Virus record (IMG/VR): IMGVR_UViG_3300036845_000341
Location: 1 to 35,749 of that record
Strand: one strand, 5' to 3'
DNA length: 35,749 bases
DNA from: a virus
Positions 30,311-35,749 of this stretch are shown here, piece by piece. Both the position numbers and the translations under genes were made by a program. Each line of letters begins with the position of its first letter. Within the stretch, counting starts at the first letter, position 1. The notes beneath the pieces were generated by a model, which did not search any database, was not told the origin of the DNA, and saw only the letters and a program-made list of their open reading frames with translations.

Positions 30311-30482
30311 CTTTGCCGTCCGCATGATCCAGTAGTCTTGAGAGAGCATCGCGCGCCCGTTCGATCCGGTCATAGTTGGCGCGGACTTCAAGCATCGGCC
30401 GTTGGCTCAACACCAGCGCGTCGGCCGCGATCCGAAGGCAACGCCGCTCGGTGTCCTCGCGATAGACAAGCTCAACTGACAT
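30303..30482 (-). CDS. Small phage protein, unknown
   Basis: A 59-residue protein starting MSVELVYREDTERRCLRIAA and ending RLLDHADGKDA. It is helical and charged. The start overlaps the previous gene by 11 bases and the end overlaps the next by eight, filling an otherwise empty stretch of the operon. No family recognised. Confidence 0.65.
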   Translation of the reverse strand: MSVELVYREDTERRCLRIAADALVLSQRPMLEVRANYDRIERARDALSRLLDHADGKDA

Positions 30483-30723
30483 GCGGCTTGCGCTCCATGT
30501 GCTGCCGGGCCTGCGCCAATCGTGTCAGTGCGTGACTGACCAGTTTTTCCGCCACCATCAGCTTGGACAAAGCGCGGGTTTCCCATTCGGGGATGCCCAT
30601 CAATTGCTTGGCGTGGCTTTCGCAGATTTCCGCGCCCGCTTCGATCATGTGAAGGTGGCGGCCGATCAGGTCGTCCCATTCCTCAAGCGTCAAATGCGGG
30701 TTCGGCGGCGGCCTTGTCGTCAT
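30472..30723 (-). CDS. Small helical phage protein, unknown
   Basis: An 83-residue protein, helical after a Pro-rich start (TTRPPPNPHLTLEEWDDLIGRH), with ALSKLMVAEKLVSHALTRLAQARQHMERK at the end. Its ATG overlaps the DnaA-like gene stop as ATGA. No function can be assigned. Confidence 0.65.
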   Translation of the reverse strand: MTTRPPPNPHLTLEEWDDLIGRHLHMIEAGAEICESHAKQLMGIPEWETRALSKLMVAEKLVSHALTRLAQARQHMERKPHVS

Positions 30724-31106
30724 CGGCGCGCTCGCTTTCTCATCAAGACCCGTTCGGCGATCCTGATCGCCAACAGATCGATGTCATCGCGCAGGATGTC
30801 GTTTTGCCGCCGCAGCACCATGACGCTGCGCGAGGCGCTGTTGACCATCATGTGGTCGATGCCGACATGCGCACCAATGTCGATGAACGGCTCGCCTGAC
30901 CAGCGCGTGGCGAAATAGCAATAAGCGCGGATCGCGGGCGCGGCCCAAGCTTCGTCGATTTCGTCGGGATCGATGCAGTAGAGTTCGCAGGCCGCGCCAA
31001 GGATGTCGTCAAGCGTTGGCCGGTTCGACCGCTCGCACATGAACGTGCTGACGCTCTGCATCAGACATTCATCGTCAGGAACGGTGACGAACACGTTCAT
31101 CGGCAT
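30720..31106 (-). CDS. DnaA domain IV-like protein
   Basis: The 128-residue product has TLDDILGAACELYCIDPDEIDEAW, then PAIRAYCYFATRWSGEPFIDIGAHVGIDHMMVNSA (about 57-91). This is the layout of DnaA domain IV: the first two helices, an AR(x)4YxxR-like helix and the IGxxxGxDHxxV signature (77-88). There is no ATPase domain. It could bind DnaA-box-like sequences at the phage origin or interfere with host initiation. A Met two codons later is an alternative start; the CGGGG before the first ATG supports 31106. Confidence 0.75.
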   Translation of the reverse strand: MPMNVFVTVPDDECLMQSVSTFMCERSNRPTLDDILGAACELYCIDPDEIDEAWAAPAIRAYCYFATRWSGEPFIDIGAHVGIDHMMVNSASRSVMVLRRQNDILRDDIDLLAIRIAERVLMRKRARR

Positions 31107-31117
31107 CCCCGAAAGGG

Positions 31118-31342
31118 TTAGGCCGCGTCTTTGACGCCTTTTTGGTTCCAAAGACGCGCGGGCGCTTCATAGCCGCGACGGCGCAATGAGCGCGTCATCA
31201 CGACGTAATATTGTGCGGGGAATTGCCCGGCGCGGCCGACCCAATGCCAAGCCTGTTTCAGATTGGCTTCGGTCAGTTCGCAGACGCCATCAAGGCCGCC
31301 GAGGACTTCGACCACTTCATCGACTGTTCGTAATCGTTTCAT
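31118..31342 (-). CDS. Cro-like regulator (carph-isopro / YdaS-like HTH)
   Basis: The 74-residue product reads RTVDEVVEVLGGLDGVCELTEANLKQAWHWVGRAGQFPAQYYVVMTRSLRRRGYE, the layout of small Cro-type HTH proteins of alphaproteobacterial prophages (LGGxxxVxxLxxxxxxxVxxWxxxGxxPxxYxxxL). It is the first gene of the early operon and divergent from the repressor. The promoter -10 lies only nine bases from the ATG and no Shine-Dalgarno is present, so the transcript is probably leaderless or nearly so. Confidence 0.7.
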   Translation of the reverse strand: MKRLRTVDEVVEVLGGLDGVCELTEANLKQAWHWVGRAGQFPAQYYVVMTRSLRRRGYEAPARLWNQKGVKDAA

Positions 31343-31350
31343 GGCGTGGC

Positions 31351-31379
31351 AGATTATGAGTAATAGTTACGACTGACAA
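31351..31379 (-). promoter_or_regulatory. Early leftward promoter with repressor operator in the spacer
   Basis: On the minus strand TTGTCA (31379-31374), a 17-base spacer, TAATCT (31356-31351). Spacer bases 4-14 are GTAACTATTAC, the operator, identical in sequence and position to that of the promoter at 32282. Confidence 0.8.
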
Positions 31380-31489
31380 GACACAAGGCTGTTGATAACG
31401 GGCGAAATTTTTGCGATGTCTTGCAACCTTGAGCATGCCCCATGCGTATTTCATGCTAGGGTTTTGAAACTGCCGGATGTGTTAGAAAT

Positions 31490-31518
31490 TGGACACACTT
31501 AATTATTACGCCAAGCTT
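31490..31518 (+). promoter_or_regulatory. Repressor promoter region with operator-like site
   Basis: TTAATTATTAC (31499-31509) matches the operator with one change. TGGACA at 31490 is a candidate -35 in the same geometry, but the -10 (AAGCTT or TTACAA further on) is poor, as for a weak, regulated maintenance promoter. Confidence 0.45.
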
Positions 31519-31543
31519 ACAATTGCGGAGGGGGAGTTTAGCC

Positions 31544-31936
31544 GTGGCGAAGATTGAGGGCTTTGATGTCGCCGCCTATCGGACACGCTTGCGGCTGCTG
31601 CGCGAGATCGTATCAGGCGAGAACCAAGTTGAATTTTCGCAGCGGTTAGGCATTCCGTTCAAGCGGTGGAGTAATTACGAACGCGGTTATCCGGTGCCGC
31701 GCGAGACCGCTTTTCTTCTGATGAAAAAATTTCCGGGGATTTCGGTTGAATGGCTTTGGTTCGGAATGACAGGCAACCTGTCCCATTTTTATCTGGAAAA
31801 AATAAAAACCGCCGAGGGATTTGAAAAAGAACGAATTGCCGCCGAGAAGGCCGCGACCAAGGCCACGGCCAAGCTCAAGGAGGTCACGAGCAAGCGCAAG
31901 CGGGCGATCTATCCAGGTTCCCCGCGCTCGCGCTGA
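31544..31936 (+). CDS. Phage repressor, XRE-family HTH
   Basis: The 130-residue protein starts at GTG with GGAGGGGGAG just upstream; a TTG seven codons earlier is inside that ribosome site. Residues about 8-62 form an XRE helix-turn-helix: YRTRLRLLREIVSGENQVEFSQRLGIPFKRWSNYERGYPVPRETAFLL. Then VEWLWFGMTG, frequent after XRE domains in prophage repressors. The C-terminus (85-130) is a Lys/Ala-rich coiled coil. There is no LexA/CI-type peptidase, so induction cannot be by RecA-stimulated self-cleavage of this protein. Its probable operators are the GTAAnnnTTAC sites. Confidence 0.8.
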   Translation: MAKIEGFDVAAYRTRLRLLREIVSGENQVEFSQRLGIPFKRWSNYERGYPVPRETAFLLMKKFPGISVEWLWFGMTGNLSHFYLEKIKTAEGFEKERIAAEKAATKATAKLKEVTSKRKRAIYPGSPRSR

Positions 31937-32103
31937 ACCTCGCAGGGTTGCGGATGTTCACCCTTGCTTGCCACCAAAAGCGGCAATAACCGGCCGCAGA
32001 GATCAAGCACGGCCTGCCCCTCATCGGGGTCAATCGGCAATAAGCCTGTCACATAGAGGGCCAATCGTTCGCGGTCATATTCGCTGTCGCACTGCACTGA
32101 CAT
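31909..32103 (-). CDS. Small protein convergent with the repressor, unknown
   Basis: A 64-residue protein (SVQCDSEYDRERLALYVTGL, then LPIDPDEGQAVLDLCGRLLPLLVASKGE). GGGGAAGTG lies just before the ATG. Its 3' end overlaps that of the repressor by 28 bases on the opposite strand, so transcripts of one may lower the other. Codon use looks genuine. Function unknown. Confidence 0.55.
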   Translation of the reverse strand: MSVQCDSEYDRERLALYVTGLLPIDPDEGQAVLDLCGRLLPLLVASKGEHPQPCEVQRERGEPG

Positions 32104-32281
32104 GGGCACTTCCCCGTTTACTTGGCGGTTCCTTTTTGTTGTGTCCCGGCACTATTCGGGCGTCCCGTCAACTCCACCCGACCGGGGATTAACAGCTTAT
32201 CCCAAAGGCGTACTGACTTGCATCAATTTTGTGGCAGCGGGCGACTTGTGCCCGCCATTCGCAAAAAATCTTTTTTTACGA

Positions 32282-32310
32282 TTTTAATTCGTAACTATTA
32301 CGCCTAGACT
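32282..32310 (+). promoter_or_regulatory. Rightward promoter with repressor operator in the spacer
   Basis: TTTTAA (32282-32287), a 17-base spacer, TAGACT (32305-32310). GTAACTATTAC (32291-32301) occupies spacer bases 4-14, exactly as in the early leftward promoter. The rest of 32104-32281 holds no gene. Confidence 0.7.
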
Positions 32311-32340
32311 TCCCGCCTTCCACAGCAAGGGAGACGGTCG

Positions 32341-32658
32341 ATGACGAAGGTACACCACCTAGCCGACGAAGCCCGCACGCCACTGCCGGATAGCCCGCTG
32401 TTTGCTCCCTCCTATGGAGCGCCGCAGCGTGACGCCATCAATTCGGTGATCGACGGCATCGTGTCCGATCTGTGCAAGGACATCGGCGAGCTACGCCGCA
32501 CGTTGGACGACATCGAGCAACAGGTTTTGGAAGGTGCCGCGAAAGCCAAAGAGCATCTGACCGATCAGGTCCGCGTCTGTGTCAGCGTCAAAGACGAAAT
32601 CAGCCACATGAAGCGCGTCGTCGCCGACATCAAAGAGCGTGGCGAGGCGATGCTATGA
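32341..32658 (+). CDS. Coiled-coil phage protein, unknown
   Basis: The 105-residue product has a short N-terminal loop and a long helical part (NSVIDGIVSDLCKDIGELRRTLDDIEQQVLEGAAKAKEHL, then MKRVVADIKERGEAML). AAGGGAGA lies before the ATG. First gene after an operator-controlled promoter and coupled to the next gene by ATGA. No function can be given. Confidence 0.7.
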   Translation: MTKVHHLADEARTPLPDSPLFAPSYGAPQRDAINSVIDGIVSDLCKDIGELRRTLDDIEQQVLEGAAKAKEHLTDQVRVCVSVKDEISHMKRVVADIKERGEAML

Positions 32659-33221
32659 GCGGGGATTATGAGTTCATCCGCGCGCCGTGGTCATCCGAAC
32701 AGGTTGACGCGCTCAACCGTTTCCAGCGCCGTGGCGACGTTCACGAGTTCACCTGTCCCGAGGATCACGGCGGTTCGGATCGGACCCTGATCGCCACCAA
32801 GGAAGGCTGGCTGTGTCCGCACTGCGCCTACCGTCAGGATTGGGCGCACCCCGCCATGATTGCCGCTGCGGAATATGTCACGCGGCTGCCCTGCGACGTG
32901 ATGTTGCCGCCCGCAACGATCATCCGCAAGGGCTGCGACTACGCCACGCTGTTTGTCGGACTGAAGGCCCGCGAAGGCATTGAGCCGGAACTATGCCGGT
33001 TCGACGATCCGGCCGACAAGCTCACCTTCAAGCGGATGTCGGGCGAGGTTCCGATCCGGGTTCGGTCGGCCGACTACGCCTATGACGGGCGGCTGGCCGG
33101 GTTCGCGGTCAAGAAATCCGGCGCGGTGCGCTACGTCGTCGAGGACGCCAACCGACGCCTGTTCATTCACAACCACATTCAGATCGGCGTCGCCGAGGGC
33201 TGGCTACCTGAAAAGTCGTAA
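32655..33221 (+). CDS. Zinc-motif phage protein, unknown
   Basis: A 188-residue protein with an N-terminal segment of a known uncharacterised type: RAPWSSEQVDALNRFQ (9-24), HEFTCPEDHGG (30-40) and GWLCPHCAYRQDWAHP (51-66), in which C34, H38, C54 and C57 could bind zinc. The C-terminal part is mixed alpha/beta (GEVPIRVRSADYAYDGRLAGFAVKKSGAVRYVVED). Coupled to the preceding coiled-coil gene. Role unknown. Confidence 0.7.
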   Translation: MSGDYEFIRAPWSSEQVDALNRFQRRGDVHEFTCPEDHGGSDRTLIATKEGWLCPHCAYRQDWAHPAMIAAAEYVTRLPCDVMLPPATIIRKGCDYATLFVGLKAREGIEPELCRFDDPADKLTFKRMSGEVPIRVRSADYAYDGRLAGFAVKKSGAVRYVVEDANRRLFIHNHIQIGVAEGWLPEKS

Positions 33222-33278
33222 AAATTACGAACACTATCGTAAATCGTAATTGTTCGTTGATGTGGAACCCTCTATAAG
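33217..33278 (+). promoter_or_regulatory. Integrase-operon promoter with two operator-type sites
   Basis: TTGTTC (33250-33255), 17 bases, TATAAG (33273-33278). CGTAAAAATTACG (33217-33229) is a palindrome of the repressor type, and CGTAATTGTTCG (33245-33256) is a half-matching second site over the -35. Confidence 0.7.
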
Positions 33279-33287
33279 AGTGATTTG

Positions 33288-33509
33288 ATGCGTGGGCGAA
33301 AGGGTATCGTTCATCGGCTTCCAGCCGATAACCCGCAAAGCCCGGACCACTCTAGCCAAGATGCAAAATGGCTAGAGTTGGCCCGAGCCCTTGGCCGCGC
33401 ATTAGCAGATCGGGACTTTGATCGATCACACTCCGAGGGGGAACCGGATGAAAAGGGCCGTAATTTACGCGAGGTATTCGAGCGACCTTCAAAAAGACCG
33501 CTCGATTGA
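33288..33509 (+). CDS. Small protein preceding the integrase, unknown
   Basis: The 73-residue product (MRGRKGIVHRLPADNPQSPD, then KWLELARALGRALADRDFDR) ends 62 bases inside the integrase frame. The middle helix looks genuine; the last third overlaps the integrase and may be constrained by it. Small genes in this position could encode a recombination directionality factor, but no motif supports that here. Confidence 0.55.
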   Translation: MRGRKGIVHRLPADNPQSPDHSSQDAKWLELARALGRALADRDFDRSHSEGEPDEKGRNLREVFERPSKRPLD

Positions 33510-35127
33510 TGACCAGATTGCGCTTTGCGAACAGATAGCCGCTCGCAATGGCTGCAACGTCATCAATGTTTATTCGGATCGCGCCAAATCCGGGGCCAGC
33601 ATGTTCGAGCGCGATAACCTTCTCGCGCTGATGAACGCCGCTAAAAAATGCGACTTTGACGTTGTGATCGCCGAAAGCCTCTCGCGTCTGTCGCGAGACC
33701 AAGAAGATACTGCCGCGATTTTTAAGCGGCTCAAATTCAACAATGTCACAATCATCGATACCAACGGCATCGTCTCGGATGTTCACATCGGCGTCGGTGG
33801 CATTGTCAATTCGATGTTTCTTAAAAACCTCGCCGTTTCGGTTAAGCGGTCACTTGGCGGTCGTGTCCGCGAAGGTCTGGTGCCCGGTCGTATCGCCTTT
33901 GGCTATCGTGGCACTGGCAAGCCATGCGAGCGTGAAATCGACCCGGAAAATGGGAAGATCGTTCAACGGATTTTTGAGGAATACGCGGACGGCAAATCGA
34001 TGCGTGACATCGCCGATGAGCTTGCGCGCGACGGCATCGCTACGCCCGGCCTAATCAACGGCGATATGCTTCGCAATCAAATTTACATCGGAAAGGTTGT
34101 TTGGAACGCAACGAGTTCGGTGAAGAACCCCGACACGGGCCGACGCCTTTACCGGCGTGGAGCGGAACAAGATAAGATAATCGTTGATGCCCCTCACCTG
34201 CGAATTATTCCGCAAGACCTTTGGGACCGAGTTGAGACCATCCGTGCTTCACGCCGCGAGGCTCAAGGTTGGTATGGTCCGCGCGAGCGTAAGGTCGTTA
34301 ACAAGGATCATCTTTTGCTTGGCCTGCTCACCTGTAGCAAGTGCAACGGCTCGATGATTGTCGGTCAGAACAACCCCGATGGCTCCCCGCGTGTCGTTTG
34401 TTCCGTTGCCTATCGTCACAAGGGCTGCGATCACAAAAGGAGCTACTGCCTCAAAACGATCCAGACAACGATCCTGACCGGCATCAAAGACAAGCTGACG
34501 GATCGCAACGCGTTGCTCGAAATGACGCGGGCCTATCATGGGCGGTGGGCCGAACGTCAAAAGGAAACCCGCACAGAGGCCGACGTTGCCAGGAAACAAC
34601 TCAATCGCGTGACGGTTCAAATCGACCGCATCGTGACGGCGATCAGCGATAGTGACGCCCCTGTGAAGGCACTTGTCGATAAACTGAAAACTTTGGAGTT
34701 CGAGCGCGCCGGGCTCGTCGAGAAGGTCCGCCTGATCGAAGCCGAGGGGAACGTTGTCACCCTGCATCCGGCAGCGATTGACAGGTTTAGCGACGCGATG
34801 GAGGAAATGCACACCGCCCTCACCAGCGACATCGACATTAAGCAGCTTGCGCCGTTCCGCGCTGCCTTCCGCAACACGTTTGAGCGCATCGTTGTCCACC
34901 CCACGGCCAAAATGAAGCCGGTCGAAGTCACGCCGTACACCCGGATTTCGGCGATTATGGGCTTGGAGCTTTTCCCAAAAATGCGCAGCACGGCAGAAAT
35001 GCTTGCAGAACAAGGTGTTGCAGCCAACGGCGAAAATAAAATTCTGCCCGGTTCACCAACCCGAAACGGGCAGGATCGTAATTGCGACGGCCTGATTTCC
35101 TTGGGCTGTTGGAGGCAGGCAGCCTGA
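33448..35127 (+). CDS. int: Large serine integrase
   Basis: The 559-residue protein is a large serine recombinase. Catalytic domain: VIYARYSSDLQ with the nucleophile Ser at 11 (or 12), then DVVIAESLSRLSRDQEDTA (about 72-90), and MFLKNLAVSVKRSLGGRVREGLVPGRIAFGYR (about 126-157), the long helix and hinge. A recombinase domain follows (MRDIADELARDGIATPG near 186-202). A zinc ribbon shows CSKCNGS (about 299-305) and CSVAYRHKGCDHKRSYC (about 321-337), then a coiled coil (about 370-430). It integrates and, with a directionality factor, excises the prophage. GAGGGGGAACCGG precedes the ATG at 33448. Confidence 0.95.
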   Translation: MKRAVIYARYSSDLQKDRSIDDQIALCEQIAARNGCNVINVYSDRAKSGASMFERDNLLALMNAAKKCDFDVVIAESLSRLSRDQEDTAAIFKRLKFNNVTIIDTNGIVSDVHIGVGGIVNSMFLKNLAVSVKRSLGGRVREGLVPGRIAFGYRGTGKPCEREIDPENGKIVQRIFEEYADGKSMRDIADELARDGIATPGLINGDMLRNQIYIGKVVWNATSSVKNPDTGRRLYRRGAEQDKIIVDAPHLRIIPQDLWDRVETIRASRREAQGWYGPRERKVVNKDHLLLGLLTCSKCNGSMIVGQNNPDGSPRVVCSVAYRHKGCDHKRSYCLKTIQTTILTGIKDKLTDRNALLEMTRAYHGRWAERQKETRTEADVARKQLNRVTVQIDRIVTAISDSDAPVKALVDKLKTLEFERAGLVEKVRLIEAEGNVVTLHPAAIDRFSDAMEEMHTALTSDIDIKQLAPFRAAFRNTFERIVVHPTAKMKPVEVTPYTRISAIMGLELFPKMRSTAEMLAEQGVAANGENKILPGSPTRNGQDRNCDGLISLGCWRQAA

Positions 35128-35206
35128 CAACATCAACGGACGCGACGCCCCGGCTGGACCCGTGACGCCGCGCCACTAACCACCGAAACCTCATGGAGCG
35201 ATTTCA

Positions 35207-35749
35207 ATGGCTGACACTATCTCTGCATCGATCATCCCCCTGCATCAACCCCGCGCTAAGACACCCGCCGAGCGCGCCGCCGCCTACCGGGCGCGCAAGC
35301 GCTCAAAGGGCGAAGGGGTGGCGTCAGTTCCACCCGTGGCCGCCAAGCCACCCGTGGCGTCCGCTCCACCCGTCACGTCACGCGTCACGCGTCACGTCAC
35401 GCCGTCACGGCCCGCCGCCTCGATGCTGCTCATGGTCGCCGCCTTCGGCCTCGCATCGGTCGGCGTTACCATGAACGCATGGTTCGCCCGCTCGCTTGGT
35501 TCCACCGATTACGCGGGCTGGCTGTTTCTCGCCGTTGGCGTGGCCGCTGATCTGGCCGCGCTCGCAGTGCCCTCTTGTGCCGCCCGGCTTTGGGAAACCC
35601 ATCGGCGCGGCGCTGCGGCCACCGGCTGGCTGGTGTGGCTTGCCACCTTCGCCTTTGCCGTCACGGCCGGGATTGGCTTTGCATCGGTCAACATCAGTGA
35701 CGTGACGCTGGCGAGAGCGTCACGCATCACGCCCGCCGTGACGCAAGCC
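35207..35749 (+). CDS. Membrane protein, partial (runs off the right edge)
   Basis: At least 181 residues are encoded. A basic N-terminus (AKTPAERAAAYRARKRSKG) and a Pro/Val/Thr-rich linker, PPVAAKPPVASAPPVTSR (from a GTCACG-repeat stretch), lead to three or four membrane segments: about 72-92 (MLLMVAAFGLASVGVTMNAW), 103-122 (WLFLAVGVAADLAALAVP) and 140-160 (WLVWLATFAFAVTAGIGFAS). The lack of phage-like features puts it in flanking host DNA or another element. Confidence 0.65.
   Translation, partial: MADTISASIIPLHQPRAKTPAERAAAYRARKRSKGEGVASVPPVAAKPPVASAPPVTSRVTRHVTPSRPAASMLLMVAAFGLASVGVTMNAWFARSLGSTDYAGWLFLAVGVAADLAALAVPSCAARLWETHRRGAAATGWLVWLATFAFAVTAGIGFASVNISDVTLARASRITPAVTQA
35371..35410. 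repeat. GTCACG hexamer array
   Basis: Six GTCACG units occur within 40 bases, with spacings of 5 to 8 bases, in the linker-coding part of the flanking membrane-protein gene. More isolated copies follow near the window end. Confidence 0.6.

Larger units (their letters stand above)
1..35127. mobile_element. Temperate podovirus-like prophage (left end outside the window)
   Basis: The region holds a full set of phage morphogenesis genes (small and large terminase, portal, scaffold, capsid, tail hub, ejection proteins, tail fibres), a replication/recombination operon, a divergent repressor/Cro-like switch and a large serine integrase at the right end. No tail tube, tape measure or sheath gene is seen, and the P22-like portal and gp10-like hub point to a short-tailed virion. 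The right limit is placed at the integrase stop because the next gene does not look phage-like. The attachment sites cannot be determined without the left end. Confidence 0.9.

Noticed and set aside
34249-35013. 254-codon minus-strand frame opposite the integrase
   Set aside because: Shadow of the integrase C-terminal half.
35043-35080. Hairpin CTGCCCG/CGGGCAG near the integrase 3' end considered as terminator, att core or tRNA fragment
   Set aside because: It lies inside the coding frame, no T-run follows, and the cloverleaf parts of a tRNA are absent. Without the left prophage end no att repeat can be matched.
35371-35410. GTCACG repeats as a CRISPR array or an iteron origin
   Set aside because: Units are only six bases, unevenly spaced and inside a coding frame giving a Pro/Val/Thr linker; no spacers or cas genes.

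Overview
The window is most of a temperate, podovirus-like prophage in a high-GC alphaproteobacterium. A rhizobial or Bradyrhizobium/Rhodopseudomonas-type host is an inference from overall protein style and GC-rich codon use; no host marker gene is present to prove it. The prophage fills about 1-35127 and continues beyond the left edge. A non-phage-like membrane-protein gene starts at 35207 and runs off the right edge. No tRNA, rRNA or CRISPR array was seen.

Layout: (1) 2-22457, minus strand, late/morphogenesis genes. Read 5' to 3' (right to left): small terminase, about ten very small genes (four with CxxC zinc motifs, one SLOG/DUF2493), large terminase, P22-like portal, a small linker gene, scaffold, major capsid, a head-associated protein, small head/tail genes, a P22 gp10-like hub, an appendage protein, three ejection-type proteins (one with a lytic transglycosylase domain), then a tail-fibre module. 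Most genes overlap as ATGA or TGATG. Intrinsic terminators sit inside the operon after the capsid, after a small 83-codon gene and after the large ejection gene. No holin or dedicated endolysin is visible; they probably lie left of the window. (2) 22480-26345, plus strand: four consecutive cassettes, each with the same operator/promoter block, the same AAGGGGAAA leader, one to four genes and (for each) a GC-rich intrinsic terminator. They carry an ArdC-type antirestriction protein, several unknown small proteins, a DnaJ-type zinc-finger mini-protein, a small membrane protein with a 10-codon leader peptide, a small serine recombinase and an HTH protein. (3) 26428-31342, minus strand: early replication/recombination operon, with a Cro-like regulator, DnaA-domain-IV-like protein, Gp157-like protein, Rad52-type annealing protein, HNH nuclease, PD-(D/E)XK-like nuclease, DUF1376 protein and a possible late regulator. 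(4) 31343-35127: lysogeny control and integration, with an XRE repressor (plus), a small convergent gene, two small plus-strand genes and a large serine integrase.

Regulation visible in the sequence: a short palindrome GTAAnnnTTAC recurs at the early minus promoter, at the promoter of the 32341 operon, before the repressor, before the integrase gene and before the late gene starting at 21033. At two of these, the identical 11-mer occupies the same position in a 17-nt promoter spacer. This is best read as the phage repressor regulon. A second, unrelated 17-bp palindrome (TAGGCnGTnACnGCCTA) controls the four plus-strand cassettes and is probably read by another regulator.

The most notable points are the serial cassette array, the two-operator network, a capsid start codon separated from its Shine-Dalgarno by a perfectly placed hairpin, and two places where a one-base shift would join neighbouring reading frames into a more sensible protein. 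All functions are from reading the sequence; no database search was run.
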